NCBI GenBank assembly: GCA_033557675.1
Contig: JAWQRM010000691.1
Coordinates: forward strand, 1 to 20,402
Direction of reading: 5' to 3'
DNA: 20,402 bases
Origin: Coptodactyla brooksi
Taxonomy: Eukaryota > Arthropoda > Insecta > Coleoptera > Scarabaeidae
The notes beneath the pieces are model-generated. The model was not told where the DNA came from and searched no databases. It saw only the letters and a program-made list of their open reading frames with translations. Positions 1 through 8,948 of the stretch are shown in pieces. Every line of letters begins with the position of its first letter. Position 1 is the stretch's first letter. A program made the translations under genes and the position numbers.

Positions 1-50
1 AAAAAATATACTTTATTTATCACAAAAAAAATATATAGACCTGTGAGTTT

Positions 51-52
<2 letters not shown>

Positions 53-96
<44 letters not shown>
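53..96. repeat. (TA)n microsatellite
   Basis: This is an uninterrupted run of about 22 TA dinucleotides. It is flanked by further AT-rich sequence and lies just upstream of a broken transposon, whose superfamily inserts at TA. It is probably length-variable. No left terminal repeat of that transposon is visible here. Confidence 0.95.
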
Positions 97-99
<3 letters not shown>

Positions 100-149
100 A
101 ATGTTGACAGTCTATATCATATGTTGAAAATGAACCTTGCGATTAATTA

Positions 150-997
150 ACAATGCTATATTTAACGGAAACTCATCGAATTGAGATTTTGATGATGATT
201 GGTTACGGAGATATGTGTAGAAGTCAGGCAGAATCTTATTAACCAGAATCATCCTGAGTTGCTGAACATAGCACACGGAACCGTATCCAAAATTCATGCG
301 CAATTCAGAGAACTTGGACATGTTAAACCATTAAAAAGGAAGCCTACATTCATTAACGATGATATAAAGATAAATATTTCATTAAATGTACAAGAGAATC
401 AGATGTTAAGTTCACCTCAAATTGCCCGTGAAAATAACGTCTGTCATAGAACTGTTTTAAAGTGCTTCCATGATGCAAAACTTTATCCATATAAAATGAT
501 GTTTACCCAGAAACTAACAGAAGACGACCCAGGCCGTAAACTGCAGTTCTGCGAAGAAATGATTCAGAGGCTGGGCGGAAATGAGGTAGCTCTTAAGAAT
601 GTGCTTTTTTCTGACAAATTAACTTTCACGTTGAACGGGGAAGTAAGTCGGCAGAACTATAGATATTAGACAGAACGGAATCCTCAATGGATATGTGAGA
701 CACATACCCAATATCCTGAAAAAGTAAATTTTTAGGAATAGGTGGATTGGACGCAGAGGTACCATTGAGTGGTCAGCCAGATCACCAGACCTTAAAATTT
801 TAGATTTCTTTCTGTGGGATTACCTCAAGAGAAAAGTGTATGCAATAAAACCAAATAGCATTGAGAATCTGAAAGATAGAATAGGCACAGAAATAAACCT
901 CGAGTTTTAAAGAAAGTTAGACAGGCATATATATTACTATAGACTATGTTTTTGTCAAAAAGTCAATGGAGAACGTTTTGAAAATTTAATACGCTAA
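150..997 (+). pseudogene. Broken Tc1/mariner-superfamily (Tc3/IS630-like) transposase
   Basis: This is a relic of an insect cut-and-paste DDE transposase. The N-terminal reading starts near 193 with MMIGYGDMCRSQA, then shifts frame at about 230 into a frame open to 669. That frame holds the helix-turn-helix part (HGTVSKIHAQFRELGHVKP), then VLFSDKLTF, which carries the first catalytic Asp, and GEVSRQNYRY. The following Trp has become TAG at 667-669, and ERNPQW follows. At about 733 the sequence jumps to NRWIGRRGTIEWSARSPDL and LDFFLWDYLKRKVYA, so the block holding the second catalytic Asp is missing. The frame then has one TAA at 908 and ends with QKVNGERFENLIR and a stop at 995-997. Frameshift, stops and deletion make it dead. 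The motif order is characteristic of the family. The subfamily name is less certain, and no terminal repeats were found. Confidence 0.9.
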
Positions 998-1895
998 AGC
1001 GAACAACGAGTAGCGCTGTCGAAAAATATTTTTTGTTTCAAAACTGTTCATTCTCCCTTGTCTTTTCATTAAATCTGTTTGAAACCATTTCCCTTATCAC
1101 TTAAACCCTAAATGGTATGGGTTGTTGTAATCAGACGATCAAGTAGAATCCAAAAATACAAAAATATACCGGGTGTTCCATTAAAAAATGACCTATGTAT
1201 TACTGTATCACTGTATATCTTGAAAACTATCGATAATCGAGACTGTGCACACAAAAATACCACACAGCTAGTCGACAGCCTTTGTTTGATAATATGTACA
1301 TGGGTTATACAAAATTTACTTAAGGACAAGTGTAAATGACCTCGTATGTAAGCAAAGCGTGAATTTAAATGCTGCTCACAAAAGAAAACGTTAAAGGAGT
1401 ATACTAAAACAAGCTGATCAGAATAAGCAAAATAAACGACTTGGTCAATTTCAATTTCGAGGACAAAAAAACAACTAATTTAAATAAAAAATAACACGAA
1501 TTGGTATGTGGCCATAAATTAAAAGAATAATTTAGAAATCGAGCGTCGTAATACACTCCAAATGAATTAATAACATGCACCGTGAATACCCCAACTGAAC
1601 ACAGGACGAACAGATGTGGGACCACAACAAAGACTGACGACTGCGTGTCGGATAACACGTATACAAACAACACTCCACCAAATATTTTCTGTAAGGGGAC
1701 AGTTGAAAATACTCGAAAAACTCACACTGATTCAACAAAATCGCTATCGTGCCTAATCATCACGGTTACTGGCCGCAAAAGTGATTGTAAAGTGCGTTCT
1801 CAATACGTACACAAAATGCTGAACAAACAAAGCATATTGCCAGGTTTTTCGCGAAAACACACGATGTACACCAAAAAATAAGTACTAATACTAAC
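998..1895. other. No gene seen; contains an unpaired transposon-end-like motif
   Basis: This stretch is AT-rich. Short open frames occur on both strands (for example 1112-1339 and 1582-1881 on plus, 1404-1673 on minus). They overlap one another, have no recognisable domain, and look like chance frames. From about 1168 the sequence CCGGGTGTTCCATTAAAAAA resembles the outer end of insect Tc1/mariner-type elements and is followed by TATCTTGAAAACTATCGAT. No matching inverted end was found nearby. The orientation is that of a left end, so it is not the right end of the transposase relic before it. Confidence 0.5.
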
Positions 1896-1961
1896 CGTTG
1901 TCGTCTCGTTCGTTTTCCGTTCGCACACAACACTTAACTCAACATCGAAAACACAACAACT
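1896..1961 (-). promoter_or_regulatory. Candidate minus-strand transcription start and noncoding leader exon
   Basis: Read on the minus strand, CTCTCTCAGTTGTTGTG contains TCAGTT, which matches the arthropod initiator consensus TCAGTY; the start would be near 1961. A stretch unusually rich in CpG for this window follows, ending at ACAACG before GTTAGTATT, a usable splice donor (exon end at 1896). Further upstream on that strand the DNA stays richer in CG, and it includes a GCCATTTT motif (about 2063-2070 on plus), which resembles Pho/YY1 sites. If real, the gene would lie off the left edge, because no coding exon is seen to the left in this window. This is inference from composition and short motifs only. 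Confidence 0.3.
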
Positions 1962-2129
1962 GAGAGAGTTTGTGTCACAACACACCGAGGTAAACGAAAT
2001 GAATGATGGCGCATATCGGAAATGAGTAGTCACCACTAGGTGAAATCATCTGTTCGCTGGCGCCATTTTCAAACCGGCCACTCTTTGCTATCGAACGTCA
2101 ATCGAGCTATTTTCCATTTTGAACCCGAT

Positions 2130-2640
2130 TTATATTAATGGTTGGGTAAAAATGCGAGTAATCTAGTCTCGATTAACGTCAATGCAATAATTTGAACTTT
2201 AGCTATCAATTTTAAAGAAAAACGGTAAAACAGACCGCTAATTATACACATCGATATTGTTAGCAGTTTTGAAAAGTAATTTGTAAGCAGCTATTTATCT
2301 TGAATCCAATGTGCGTTTATTTTCAGATTATTTCCCTTATTCGTTAAAATTATATCTTAAAACATGTAAGATGGAAAAATTGTTGATGAGTTTCAAAATA
2401 AAAAACATATTTACATCGTTACTTCTATTCATCTTGAAAATAAAACGAAAGTATAAAACTGCGATAATACGAGACACTAGAAATATCGTGTAATCTAAAA
2501 AGTTGAAAAAAGTTGCAGAAAGTCTGCGAAACTTGCAACAGAAACGGAAAATTTTTGTTGAAACAGTTCTGTTGATGAGTTCTGTTATTTATAGGTACCC
2601 TAGTTTAGTTACTGTGTATGCGATGGCGCCACATATTACA
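2130..2640. other. AT-rich stretch, no gene seen
   Basis: There is a small plus-strand frame at 2311-2493 (60 codons, Lys- and Leu-rich) with no recognisable domain; it looks like chance. The octamer ATGGCGCC occurs at 2623, and its reverse complement is GGCGCCAT at 2059. That sharing is suggestive of nothing in particular. Confidence 0.5.
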
Positions 2641-3060
2641 AATAAGTACATTTTATCTTGATCATCTTCTACTTTAGACTCTTGAATTATTTTCTAATTC
2701 AGTTATTTTCATGTCTTTTTTGCGGATTTTAGAACCTTTGGCTTACATGGAAGGTTAGGCAACCCGTAAATTCAGAAAATTAAGTAACTTTGTGTCCAAG
2801 TAAAGCAGTTCATCTGTAACACGAAACAATTTATTATTCGCGCTAAATTCCACCCTGAGGGAATGAAACATCCCTGTAGAAATCGGTTTTTTTCATTTCC
2901 GGCGAATATCATCGAAACTATCAAAAATAGAAAAAAATTGTTTGGACAAAAGTTGTATGGCATGAAAAATTCTGTTAAAAAATAAATTAAAAAAATCAAT
3001 TTTTCTTTTTTGCAAAATGCGACAAAATATAACAAATTGACATCTAAGGTCAGTTATTTA
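2641..3060 (-). repeat. Triplicated repeat, copy A
   Basis: This is the first of three copies of a roughly 260-420 base repeat. Copy A shares with copy B the starts AATAAGTACATTTTATC and CTACTTTAGACTCTTGAATT, then GGTTAGGCAACCCGTAAATT, then AAACAATTTATTATTCGCGC. Read on the minus strand, 2871 down to 2755 is a 38-codon frame, beginning MFHSLRVEFSANNKLFRV and ending in a stop, that is also open in the other copies. The lengths and poly-T/poly-A interiors fit a foldback-type DNA transposon, but no transposase is recognisable. Strand refers to the shared frame. Confidence 0.85.
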
Positions 3061-3424
3061 ATAAGTACATTTTATCTCCATCACCTTCTACTTTAGACTC
3101 TTGAATTATTTTCTAAATCAGTTATTCTCGCGTCTTTTTCGTGGATTTTAGAACCTTCGGCTTACACCCAAGGTTAGGCAACCCGTAAATTCAGAAAATT
3201 GTGTAACCTTGTGTCCAAGTAAAGTAGTTCATCCGTAACACGAAACAATTTATTATTCGCGCTGAATTCCACCCTGAGGGGATGAAACATCCCTGTAGAA
3301 ATCGTTTTTTTTTCATTTCCGGTGAATATCATCGAAACTATGAAAAATAGAAAAAAATTGTTTAGACAAAAGTTAAAAAGATAAAAAAAAACTTTTTTTC
3401 CTTTTTGTAAAATACCATCCCGAC
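3061..3424 (-). repeat. Triplicated repeat, copy B
   Basis: This is a direct repeat of copy A and starts immediately after it. Relative to copy A it has lost about 20 bases around the GTATGGCATG segment and carries many single-base changes. The shared minus-strand frame runs 3290 to 3174 (MFHPLRVEFSANNKLFRV and on to a TAA stop). That open frame extends further up the minus strand to 3428, through low-complexity Phe/Lys codons with no recognisable domain. The copy ends at ATACCATCCCGACCC, where inverted copy C begins. Confidence 0.85.
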
Positions 3425-3692
3425 CCAAGATTTTGCAAAAAAAGAAAAATAGATTTTTTTTTAATTTATACTTTAACAGAACTTTTTATACCATACAACC
3501 TTTGTCTGAACAATTTTTTCCATCTTTCATAGTTTCGATGACATATGAGGGGATGAGGGGACATTCATCCCCTCAGAGTTGAATTTAGCACGAATAATAA
3601 ATTGTTTCGTGTTGCGGATGAACCACTTTACTTGGACACAAAGTTACATAATCATCTGAGTTTACGGGTCGCCTAATCTTCCTTGTTAGTAA
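3425..3692 (+). repeat. Triplicated repeat, copy C (inverted)
   Basis: This is an inverted copy of A and B, so B and C form a long inverted repeat meeting at about 3424. It carries AGATTTTGCAAAAAAAG, CATAGTTTCGATGA, GCACGAATAATAAATTG and ACTTTACTTGGACACAAAG, all reverse complements of the A/B text. The shared frame is on the plus strand at 3563-3676 (IHPLRVEFSTNNKLFRVADE, then stop). A short insertion near 3541-3560 reads GAGGGGATGAGGGG. A tandem pair plus an inverted copy suggests nested insertion or local rearrangement of one element. Confidence 0.85.
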
Positions 3693-3699
3693 CACAGTC

Positions 3700-3742
3700 A
3701 AACAATGCCACCACCACACCAAAATCAAAAAGTTTGATTTTA
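3700..3742. repeat. Solo arm of the AAACAATTGTCAC MITE family
   Basis: AAACAATGCCACCACCACAC followed by CAAAATCAAAAAGTTTGA matches the terminal arm of the MITE at 11171-11347 (AAACAACTGTCACCACCACA, then CTAAAACCGAAAAGTTTA). The opposite arm was not found, so this is a truncated copy or a lone end. It lies directly beside repeat copy C. Confidence 0.65.
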
Positions 3743-3942
3743 TTATTAAATATGTACATATTTACAAATGATATGTAAATATTTACAAAATGATATTATT
3801 ATCGGATATCCCGCATAACTGTCTTTGTAGCATCTTTTATGGCGTTTTAAATGTATTTGATTTTTTCTGTTAGATTGTTCGGAAAGTAATTTCGTTTTTT
3901 TTGTGAAAATGAAGGGCACTTTTCGTAGAAAGTATAAACATT

Positions 3943-4270
3943 TTATGTAATTATATATTCACCGTTTTGGTCCAACACTTTTTGCCATATTTCTGGCAGT
4001 AGCATGATTCCACGCTTATAAAGCTTCTGATTGTTGCTGACAAAAAACTGATCCAAGTCATTTTTGACGACTTCATTTGAAGTAAAAGTTTTGCACTTCA
4101 AAAAAAATTGTAGAGACCGAAACAAGTAATAATCGGAAGGTGCCAGATTTGGAGAATATGGTAATACATCCCATCCAAGCTGTAAAAGCTTTTGGCGAGT
4201 TACCAAACTGGTATACGGTCTCACATTATCTTGGTGAAACACTATACCTTTTCTACTCATCAATTGATGA
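3943..4270 (-). pseudogene. Mariner transposase, C-terminal catalytic part (relic)
   Basis: Minus-strand reading gives MSRKGIVFHQDNVRPYTSLV, then TRQKLLQLGWDVLP, YSPNLAPSDYYLFRSLQ and KTFTSNEVVKNDLDQFF, ending at 3943 with a Gln-Asn-Gly-Glu-Tyr-Ile stretch. These are mariner D,D34D motifs. The second catalytic Asp is in HQDN and the third in APSDYYLF. I count 31 residues between them instead of 34, because the His-Pro-Pro normally before YSP is missing (a 9-base in-frame loss). The usual SPDL is SPNL. The frame stays open to 4476, but beyond about residue 70 of that frame it reads tandem repeat, not transposase. The protein cannot be functional without its N-terminal half. Confidence 0.92.
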
Positions 4271-4690
4271 CAGTACACTCTACAATTGAAACAGTACACT
4301 CTACAATTGTTATTCTCCCAAAAATCTTGGAAAGAGCTCCCAAAAATTTTGCAAACTTGCAAAAAATTTTGCAAACCAGTTTGCAAACAATTATGCAATT
4401 TATTTGTCCAGTTCATGACAGTACATTTTAGAATTGATCGTGGTATTCTCCTAAAAATTTTAAAAAGAGCCCCCAAAAATTTTGCAAGCTTGCAAAAAAT
4501 TATGCAAACTTTTGCAAAAAAAATGTTGTAAACCAGTTTGCAAAATCATGCAATTTGTCCAGTTGATGACCGTACACTTTAGAATTGATCGTGGTATTCT
4601 CCCAAAAATTTTGAAAAGAATTCCCAAAAATTTTGCAAACTTAGAAAAATGTCTGTAAACTTTTGCAAAAAATTTTACAAACCAGTTTTG
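4262..4690. repeat. About 150-base tandem repeat (~3 units) inside the mariner
   Basis: Three units are recognisable by GACAGTACACT or GACCGTACACTTTAGAATTG, with starts near 4271, 4419 and 4570 (spacing 148 and 151). Each continues GGTATTCTCCCAAAAATTTT, GAGCTCCCAAAAATTTTGC, TTGCAAAAAATT and TTTGCAAACCAGTTTGCAAA or variants. The first unit has an internal short duplication (CAGTACACTCTACAATTG twice, at 4271 and 4291). On the minus strand each unit reads about INSKVYCHQLDK, which is the mariner text that normally precedes the RKG-HQDN block. The unit therefore seems to derive from the element's own transposase. Confidence 0.85.
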
Positions 4691-4834
4691 ATGCTGACGT
4701 TCTGTCAATACATCTTCTCCATACACATCGACTAATTCCTTTATTGCTTTAACGGCATTTTTTACCTTTTTTGTAATAAAAAAGCAAAACATGCCGAAAG
4801 TGCTGTTTTTGATTCTCCATATTTCATAAGACAC
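4680..4834 (-). pseudogene. Mariner transposase, N-terminal DNA-binding part (relic)
   Basis: Minus-strand reading gives GMFCFFITKKVKNAVKAIKE followed by LVDVYGEDVLTERQHQNWFV. This matches the first helix-turn-helix of mariner transposases (a KGKNA...VYGED...TER..QNWF pattern). After the Trp-Phe block the sequence runs straight into the tandem repeat, so the second helix-turn-helix and the block with the first catalytic Asp are absent. It belongs to the same element as the C-terminal piece. Confidence 0.85.
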
Positions 4835-4952
4835 AAAAAGTCAGCAGTCAAAATATATAATGTATATACGGTTTAGGATGAAGATAGCTGGTTAAAAGAC
4901 AACTAACGCCTCTGTTGGAAAAGAAAACGAAATTCCTTTCCGAACAACCCAA

Positions 4953-6677
4953 CAGAACATTTAAAAATATTCCACTAATTTCCAAAACTTGCAAGAAGAA
5001 AATCAATCAGCTTTTGTAAATAGGGGCAATCAGTTTAAATGTGTTTTATTTCGCCATCATATCGTGCAGTATCATGGACTCAAAGGTTAATTGTACTAGA
5101 CAATGACTTAGTTACCTTAGTCAAATTAGCTACATTCTTAGATGAGATTTTTGATTGTTACCACAAAAAGTGAGCTTTGAAATACATCATTAAATGACTT
5201 CGAAAAATCAAAAACATTAAAGTCTATGGATTTTTGTAGAATATAATTAACAATTCTTCAGGCGCGGGTCAAATTACAACAACTCCAACAATCAGTCTAG
5301 TTCTTCAACATCTTATATTTTATGTGATTATTTTAGTATTTAGGTACATCATTTGATAGTGTCTAATAAATCTTTCTTTGGGGACAATATTATTTCTTCA
5401 AAATAAAATTAAATATTAAATTAAGTATAAGCAAAGCAGAAATATTTGTGCAAAGCACAAATATTAGTTGCGCTTTGCTTTCTATTGCCAACTAGATTAG
5501 CAATATCGAATAACTTTATTTTCGAAAAAAATGTATTTCTGGGAGATGATTGTTTACAAAGCATCAAAAGTTATATATTTGGTAACCGTTTTTAAAAATG
5601 ATTACGGTTCAAACAATAAAACGTAGTTCAATTTGAAATAAGGAAGTTGGATTCAATATCTTTTTGAAGTTTTTGTAATTCAGTACTTTAAGAAGTCATT
5701 ATAACATAGTTAAGATATTGCCAAATTTGAGATTTTCACGGATAATCCGATAATGGTTAGAGATATCGAGATGTGGCTTTCTCCAATGAATTCAGATTCA
5801 AAAATAAGATGATTTGCATTTCAAACCATTAACTTCTTGCGTATGATTGGAAAGGTTACCACCAATGCCAATTATACATTTTCACTTATAATCAAAATTT
5901 GCATAATGCTGACTTACCTATATATGCTAATGTTCTTCATGAGATTTCTACAGGATAAGTACATTGAAATCAAAACAAATTAAACCGATTCAAACCTCAA
6001 AACGACGAACGCTATCTTCAGACACCTGACGTCAAACGATCAAAGTTGTCATCCTATAATTCGTTCCGAAAAAGCTGGAATCAGCGAAATATGACGAATG
6101 GGAACTGTTCACTTTTAATTAATGATTACCTAAATGAAACATGAATGTAATATTGATGTAACCAATTAGTCATAATCACAATCCGAGATCAAATTCAAAA
6201 TTAATGTCAAAAGCACTTTTGGTATAACATTATACTGTTCTGACATTTATTGTGACAAATTTAGATAGGCATAACTGTTTCCATGGAAATCTTAACTCAT
6301 TTCCAACATTTAATTTGAAGAAATTAATACTGTGTGAGCAACAAAATTATTATTAGTCATTCACGATTTCAAAAGTCAAACTACCTTCCAGATCATATAC
6401 TACTATAACAATTCTAAAATACTAAATACTCATCGGCGAAACCAAATTGGTGTTTAGTATAAGATGTAGGAATCACCTCTTGAAGCAGCAATAAAACACA
6501 TAATAGTATAGTGTTGTAGAAAGCAGCTTTGTGAGTTTTAATATTCAAATTTCTAGTTATGAGGGAGGAGTGAAAGATCCAGAGCTGTGCTATTACAGAT
6601 TGTAGCACTGTATCCGTTTAAAATTGTAACCATATGTTTTTCTGAGTAACCAATGAACCCAACCCAGAAATGATCAA
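4953..6677. other. AT-rich stretch, no gene seen; one strong hairpin
   Basis: No coding pattern or known repeat was recognised on either strand. The frame at 6414-6608 on minus is short and featureless. The only clear structure is the inverted repeat at 5431-5478, listed separately. Confidence 0.5.
5431..5478. repeat. Two-tier inverted repeat (hairpin)
   Basis: The inner arms AATATTTGTGC (5441-5451) and GCACAAATATT (5455-5465) are perfect 11-base complements with a 3-base loop. The outer arms GCAAAGC (5431-5437) and GCTTTGC (5472-5478) are complementary as well. No transcript context is known. Confidence 0.8.
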
Positions 6678-7290
6678 ATATTCGTTTTGGCTCCTGGAAG
6701 GCATTTTATTAAAAGGGTACATTTCCATTACCAATGTATACAGGAGTTCACATCCCGTGGCTCCAGGCTCTAATTGAAACAGACTTTTTGAACAATGGTA
6801 GCTGTATTTTCAGAACAGTTTCTTCCACAGCGTACAATTCTTCCTAAGTTTCAAAGTAGAATTCTCTTTACTGAGATAACGAAATTTACGAAGAATGAAA
6901 TTACGAATTTTCATCACAATCACCAGCGGGCACAAGAAAATCTAACACTAATAATTTTCCTGTAATGTTTGGGCTGGTATTGATGCTGACAATAAACTGC
7001 ATTTTTCAAAAGAAGAGTTATTTCAACTTCTGAACAAGGTTTCAGTACAAATTGAACACCAGACCTGGTTCATTGATGATGGATGTCTGGTGGCTCATGG
7101 AATTTTGGATAATAATTACCATGACTGTTGGATTGTAAAAGGAGGACTAAGTGGATGGCTGGGGATTCGTGGTTTTCATTTAATTAATGTTTCAAAGAAT
7201 TGATAGAATGAAGCCAATTCCAAAACTACAAGTTCTACAAGAACGCAATAAGTTTTCGAATTATTAGGAACTTTCCAGGAATATTCAAGT
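6678..7290 (+). pseudogene. Second broken Tc1/mariner-superfamily transposase
   Basis: The relic begins near FWLLEGILLKGYI (helix-turn-helix end), shifts frame, then reads HFHYQCIQEFTSRGSRL, two stops, and FLPQRTILPKFQSRILFTE, TKFTKNEITNFHNHHQ, RAQENLT. A frameshift leads into CNVWAGIDADNK, ELFQLLNKVSVQIEHQTWF, IDDGCLVAHGIL and DCWIVKGGLSGW. Near 7255 RIIRNFPGIFKYLQQ fits the family C-terminus. In the family pattern the first catalytic Asp sits in LFTDE, and here it is Glu (LFTEI). The second survives in IDDG. The third block (SPDL..LDFF) is unrecognisable. It differs from the relic at 150-997, so at least two lineages are present. No terminal repeats were found. Confidence 0.85.
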
Positions 7291-7499
7291 ATCTACAGCA
7301 GTGAAAGAGAATTGTAACTTAATACCATACCTTCTTATATTTGAACCAATGAAACTTTTTCGTGTTTTGTCATGCATTATTGCTTACATTGTTTTGATTG
7401 TAATGTTGCACATTGAACGACTTAGGATGAACATTTATGGACATTTATTAACAAAGTATTGCCCATCGGTTATAGAGACACATAAAAGTTATTAATTAT

Positions 7500-8069
7500 A
7501 TGAAAATCTTTTATTTAACATCATGCGTAATTACAACCGATAAATTATACAGAAAATAGGTTTGTCATCGAAAATATTGTCATTAATTAATATGCACAAA
7601 ATGGATATTCGATTCTAGAACAAAAATAAGACTGAAAACTCGAAACCCATGAGGTAGCTCTAATTGTGTGGACACTGGTGTTACCACAGATAAGCAATTA
7701 TCACGTATACATAATATATTTGCATTTTGACATAAGTACTCAATCAAACTCCAAAATGTAGTTTTATTATATACTATGAAATTATTCGTACATGAAATAT
7801 AGCAATGTTGTGTTTATAAATAAACAGTTCAAATAGTACGCATGCATACAATTATTCAACCAACCACACATCATTTGACATTTGCAGTTTGTTTTATACC
7901 TTTTTGAAGTTTTCAAGTTCACTTATATGCATGTCTTTTAATAAATTTATAGATGAAACATAGCTATGTTGCATGAATAAATAAAATCAGGATGTAAATT
8001 ATTAATTAGCATTACCTGTGGAGTATTATTGTTATGTCAAATTTATAAAAAGTAAATTAAGTACTAACT
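7500..8069. other. AT-rich stretch downstream of d4, no gene seen
   Basis: This region holds two copies of a short repeated motif (7795-7824 and 7956-7985; see findings) and otherwise featureless AT-rich DNA. The frame at 7301-7495 overlaps the end of the transposase relic and is not supported as a gene. Confidence 0.45.
7956..7985 (+). repeat. Short dispersed motif containing CATAGCTATG
   Basis: AAACATAGCTATGTTGCATG followed by AATAAATAAA recurs in diverged form at 7795-7824, at 8912-8943 (minus), at 9101-9128, and as one half of the palindrome at 18046-18085. The bases before it (ATAAATTTATAG) also match those before the 9101 copy (ATAAATTTAACAG), so the repeat extends upstream. Its class is unknown. 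Confidence 0.6.
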
Positions 8070-8075
8070 TTTATT
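8070..8075 (-). terminator. Possible d4 polyadenylation signal
   Basis: TTTATT on plus reads AATAAA on minus. It is the first such hexamer I find downstream of the d4 stop and would give a 3' untranslated region of about 500 bases. No other supporting signal was identified. Confidence 0.25.
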
Positions 8076-8573
8076 TAAGTACATTAGCCTAAAAATGTAC
8101 AGTTTTTATACTGATATAACTTTTTTGCGGCATTTGTTTTTATATTGTACTGTTGCATCGAATTAGTCTAGAAAAAGTACAAGATCTATTGCAGTTATTG
8201 TCGATGTACGGTAATAATTTGTCTTCAGGTGAGAATATATGTAGATTTGTTCAAAGGAAACCATCGATATCGGTAATATACGAAAAAGGGATCACTAAAA
8301 CTATATTAAGAAAATACAAAAGAAATAAAATACAATTTTTTAAGCGTCTTGTGTAACACTCTTCGTCCATCTGACCCCTCAAAAAACATCAAAAACTTAA
8401 ACATACCACTACTAAGTATCACTGGGTTTCTAAAGTACAACTCGTCGTAATCCTTACAGACTTAAGAAATAAGGGTTTTTAAGCACAATTCGAAACCAAA
8501 CTCAACTCAAAACGCACAGTTACTCTATGTGTATATTCTAGATTTAAAAAAACGTTTTGTCATGGAATATAGC

Positions 8574-8699
8574 TTATTTATGAAACTCATCGATGCAGAG
8601 CTTGCAAGACCAGGATCCCTCGGGTGGTGTTGTCAGAGGCGGCGACAAACAATACATGTGATATCCTCGGTCGCAGTCATCACAAAATAGTAATTGATC
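8574..8699 (-). CDS. d4: d4/DPF double PHD finger protein, last coding exon
   Basis: This exon encodes 41 residues and a TAA stop. It begins after a TGTTTAG acceptor with [17 protein letters not shown] and ends with [14 protein letters not shown]. The text is the second PHD finger of the d4 family (vertebrate DPF1/2/3, fly d4). Zinc ligands visible are the CDDC pair, the His and Cys of YHMYC, and the CKLC pair two residues after the conserved Trp. The first Cys pair is on the preceding exon. DPF proteins are nuclear subunits of SWI/SNF (BAF) remodelling complexes, and their double PHD finger reads acylated and unmodified histone H3 tails; this is family knowledge. The close match to [15 protein letters not shown] separates it from PHF10 and MOZ-type fingers. 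The short tail after the last Cys pair is normal for the family. Confidence 0.96.
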   Translation of the reverse strand, partial: DQLLFCDDCDRGYHMYCLSPPLTTPPEGSWSCKLCIDEFHK

Positions 8700-8948
8700 C
8701 TAAACAGACAGATTAGACATTTGTGGAGAATTATTATAATATGAAAAAAACGTAGATGCATAAATACTTTTATTTTATTTTGGAGCTTTGGTATATATTC
8801 CGGAAGCATACTAAAAAAGAAAGATTTAGAAAGCATTCGTAACTAGTTCTTATCAAGTTGAAATTGAATTTGTTAAAAACCAAAGATATAAGGCTTGGAG
8901 GTGAATGCATTGTATTTATTTATACATACCACATAGCTATGTAAACAT

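Larger units (their letters stand above)
3870..4952 (-). mobile_element. Degenerate mariner element with both terminal repeats
   Basis: The left end reads TTAGATTGTTCGGAAAGTAA followed by TTTCGTTTT. The right end, on the minus strand, reads TTGGGTTGTTCGGAAAGGAA followed by TTTCGTTTT. The arms match over about 29 bases with few differences. The element spans 1083 bases, close to the usual 1.2-1.3 kb of mariner elements. It encloses a broken mariner transposase on the minus strand and a tandem-repeat block. Both ends are flanked by TCTG-type sequence, and a clean TA duplication is not visible, so the exact outer base is uncertain by a few positions. Confidence 0.9.

Noticed and set aside
1228..1235. 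TATCGATA, a perfect match to the insect DRE/BEAF core
   Set aside because: It lies within the transposon-end-like sequence and away from any supported promoter, so it is most simply part of the repeat.
1582..1881. 99-codon plus-strand open frame (MNTPTEHRTNR...)
   Set aside because: It has no recognisable domain, overlaps minus-strand frames of similar length, and lacks start or polyadenylation support. It looks like a chance frame in a less AT-rich patch.
3943..4476. 177-codon minus frame as an intact mariner transposase
   Set aside because: Only the C-terminal half matches transposase. The N-terminal half of the frame is tandem repeat read through, and the catalytic spacing is short by three residues.
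8153..8356. 67-codon plus frame in the d4 3' region
   Set aside because: It has no recognisable motif, is opposite the likely d4 3' untranslated region, and its length is expected by chance.
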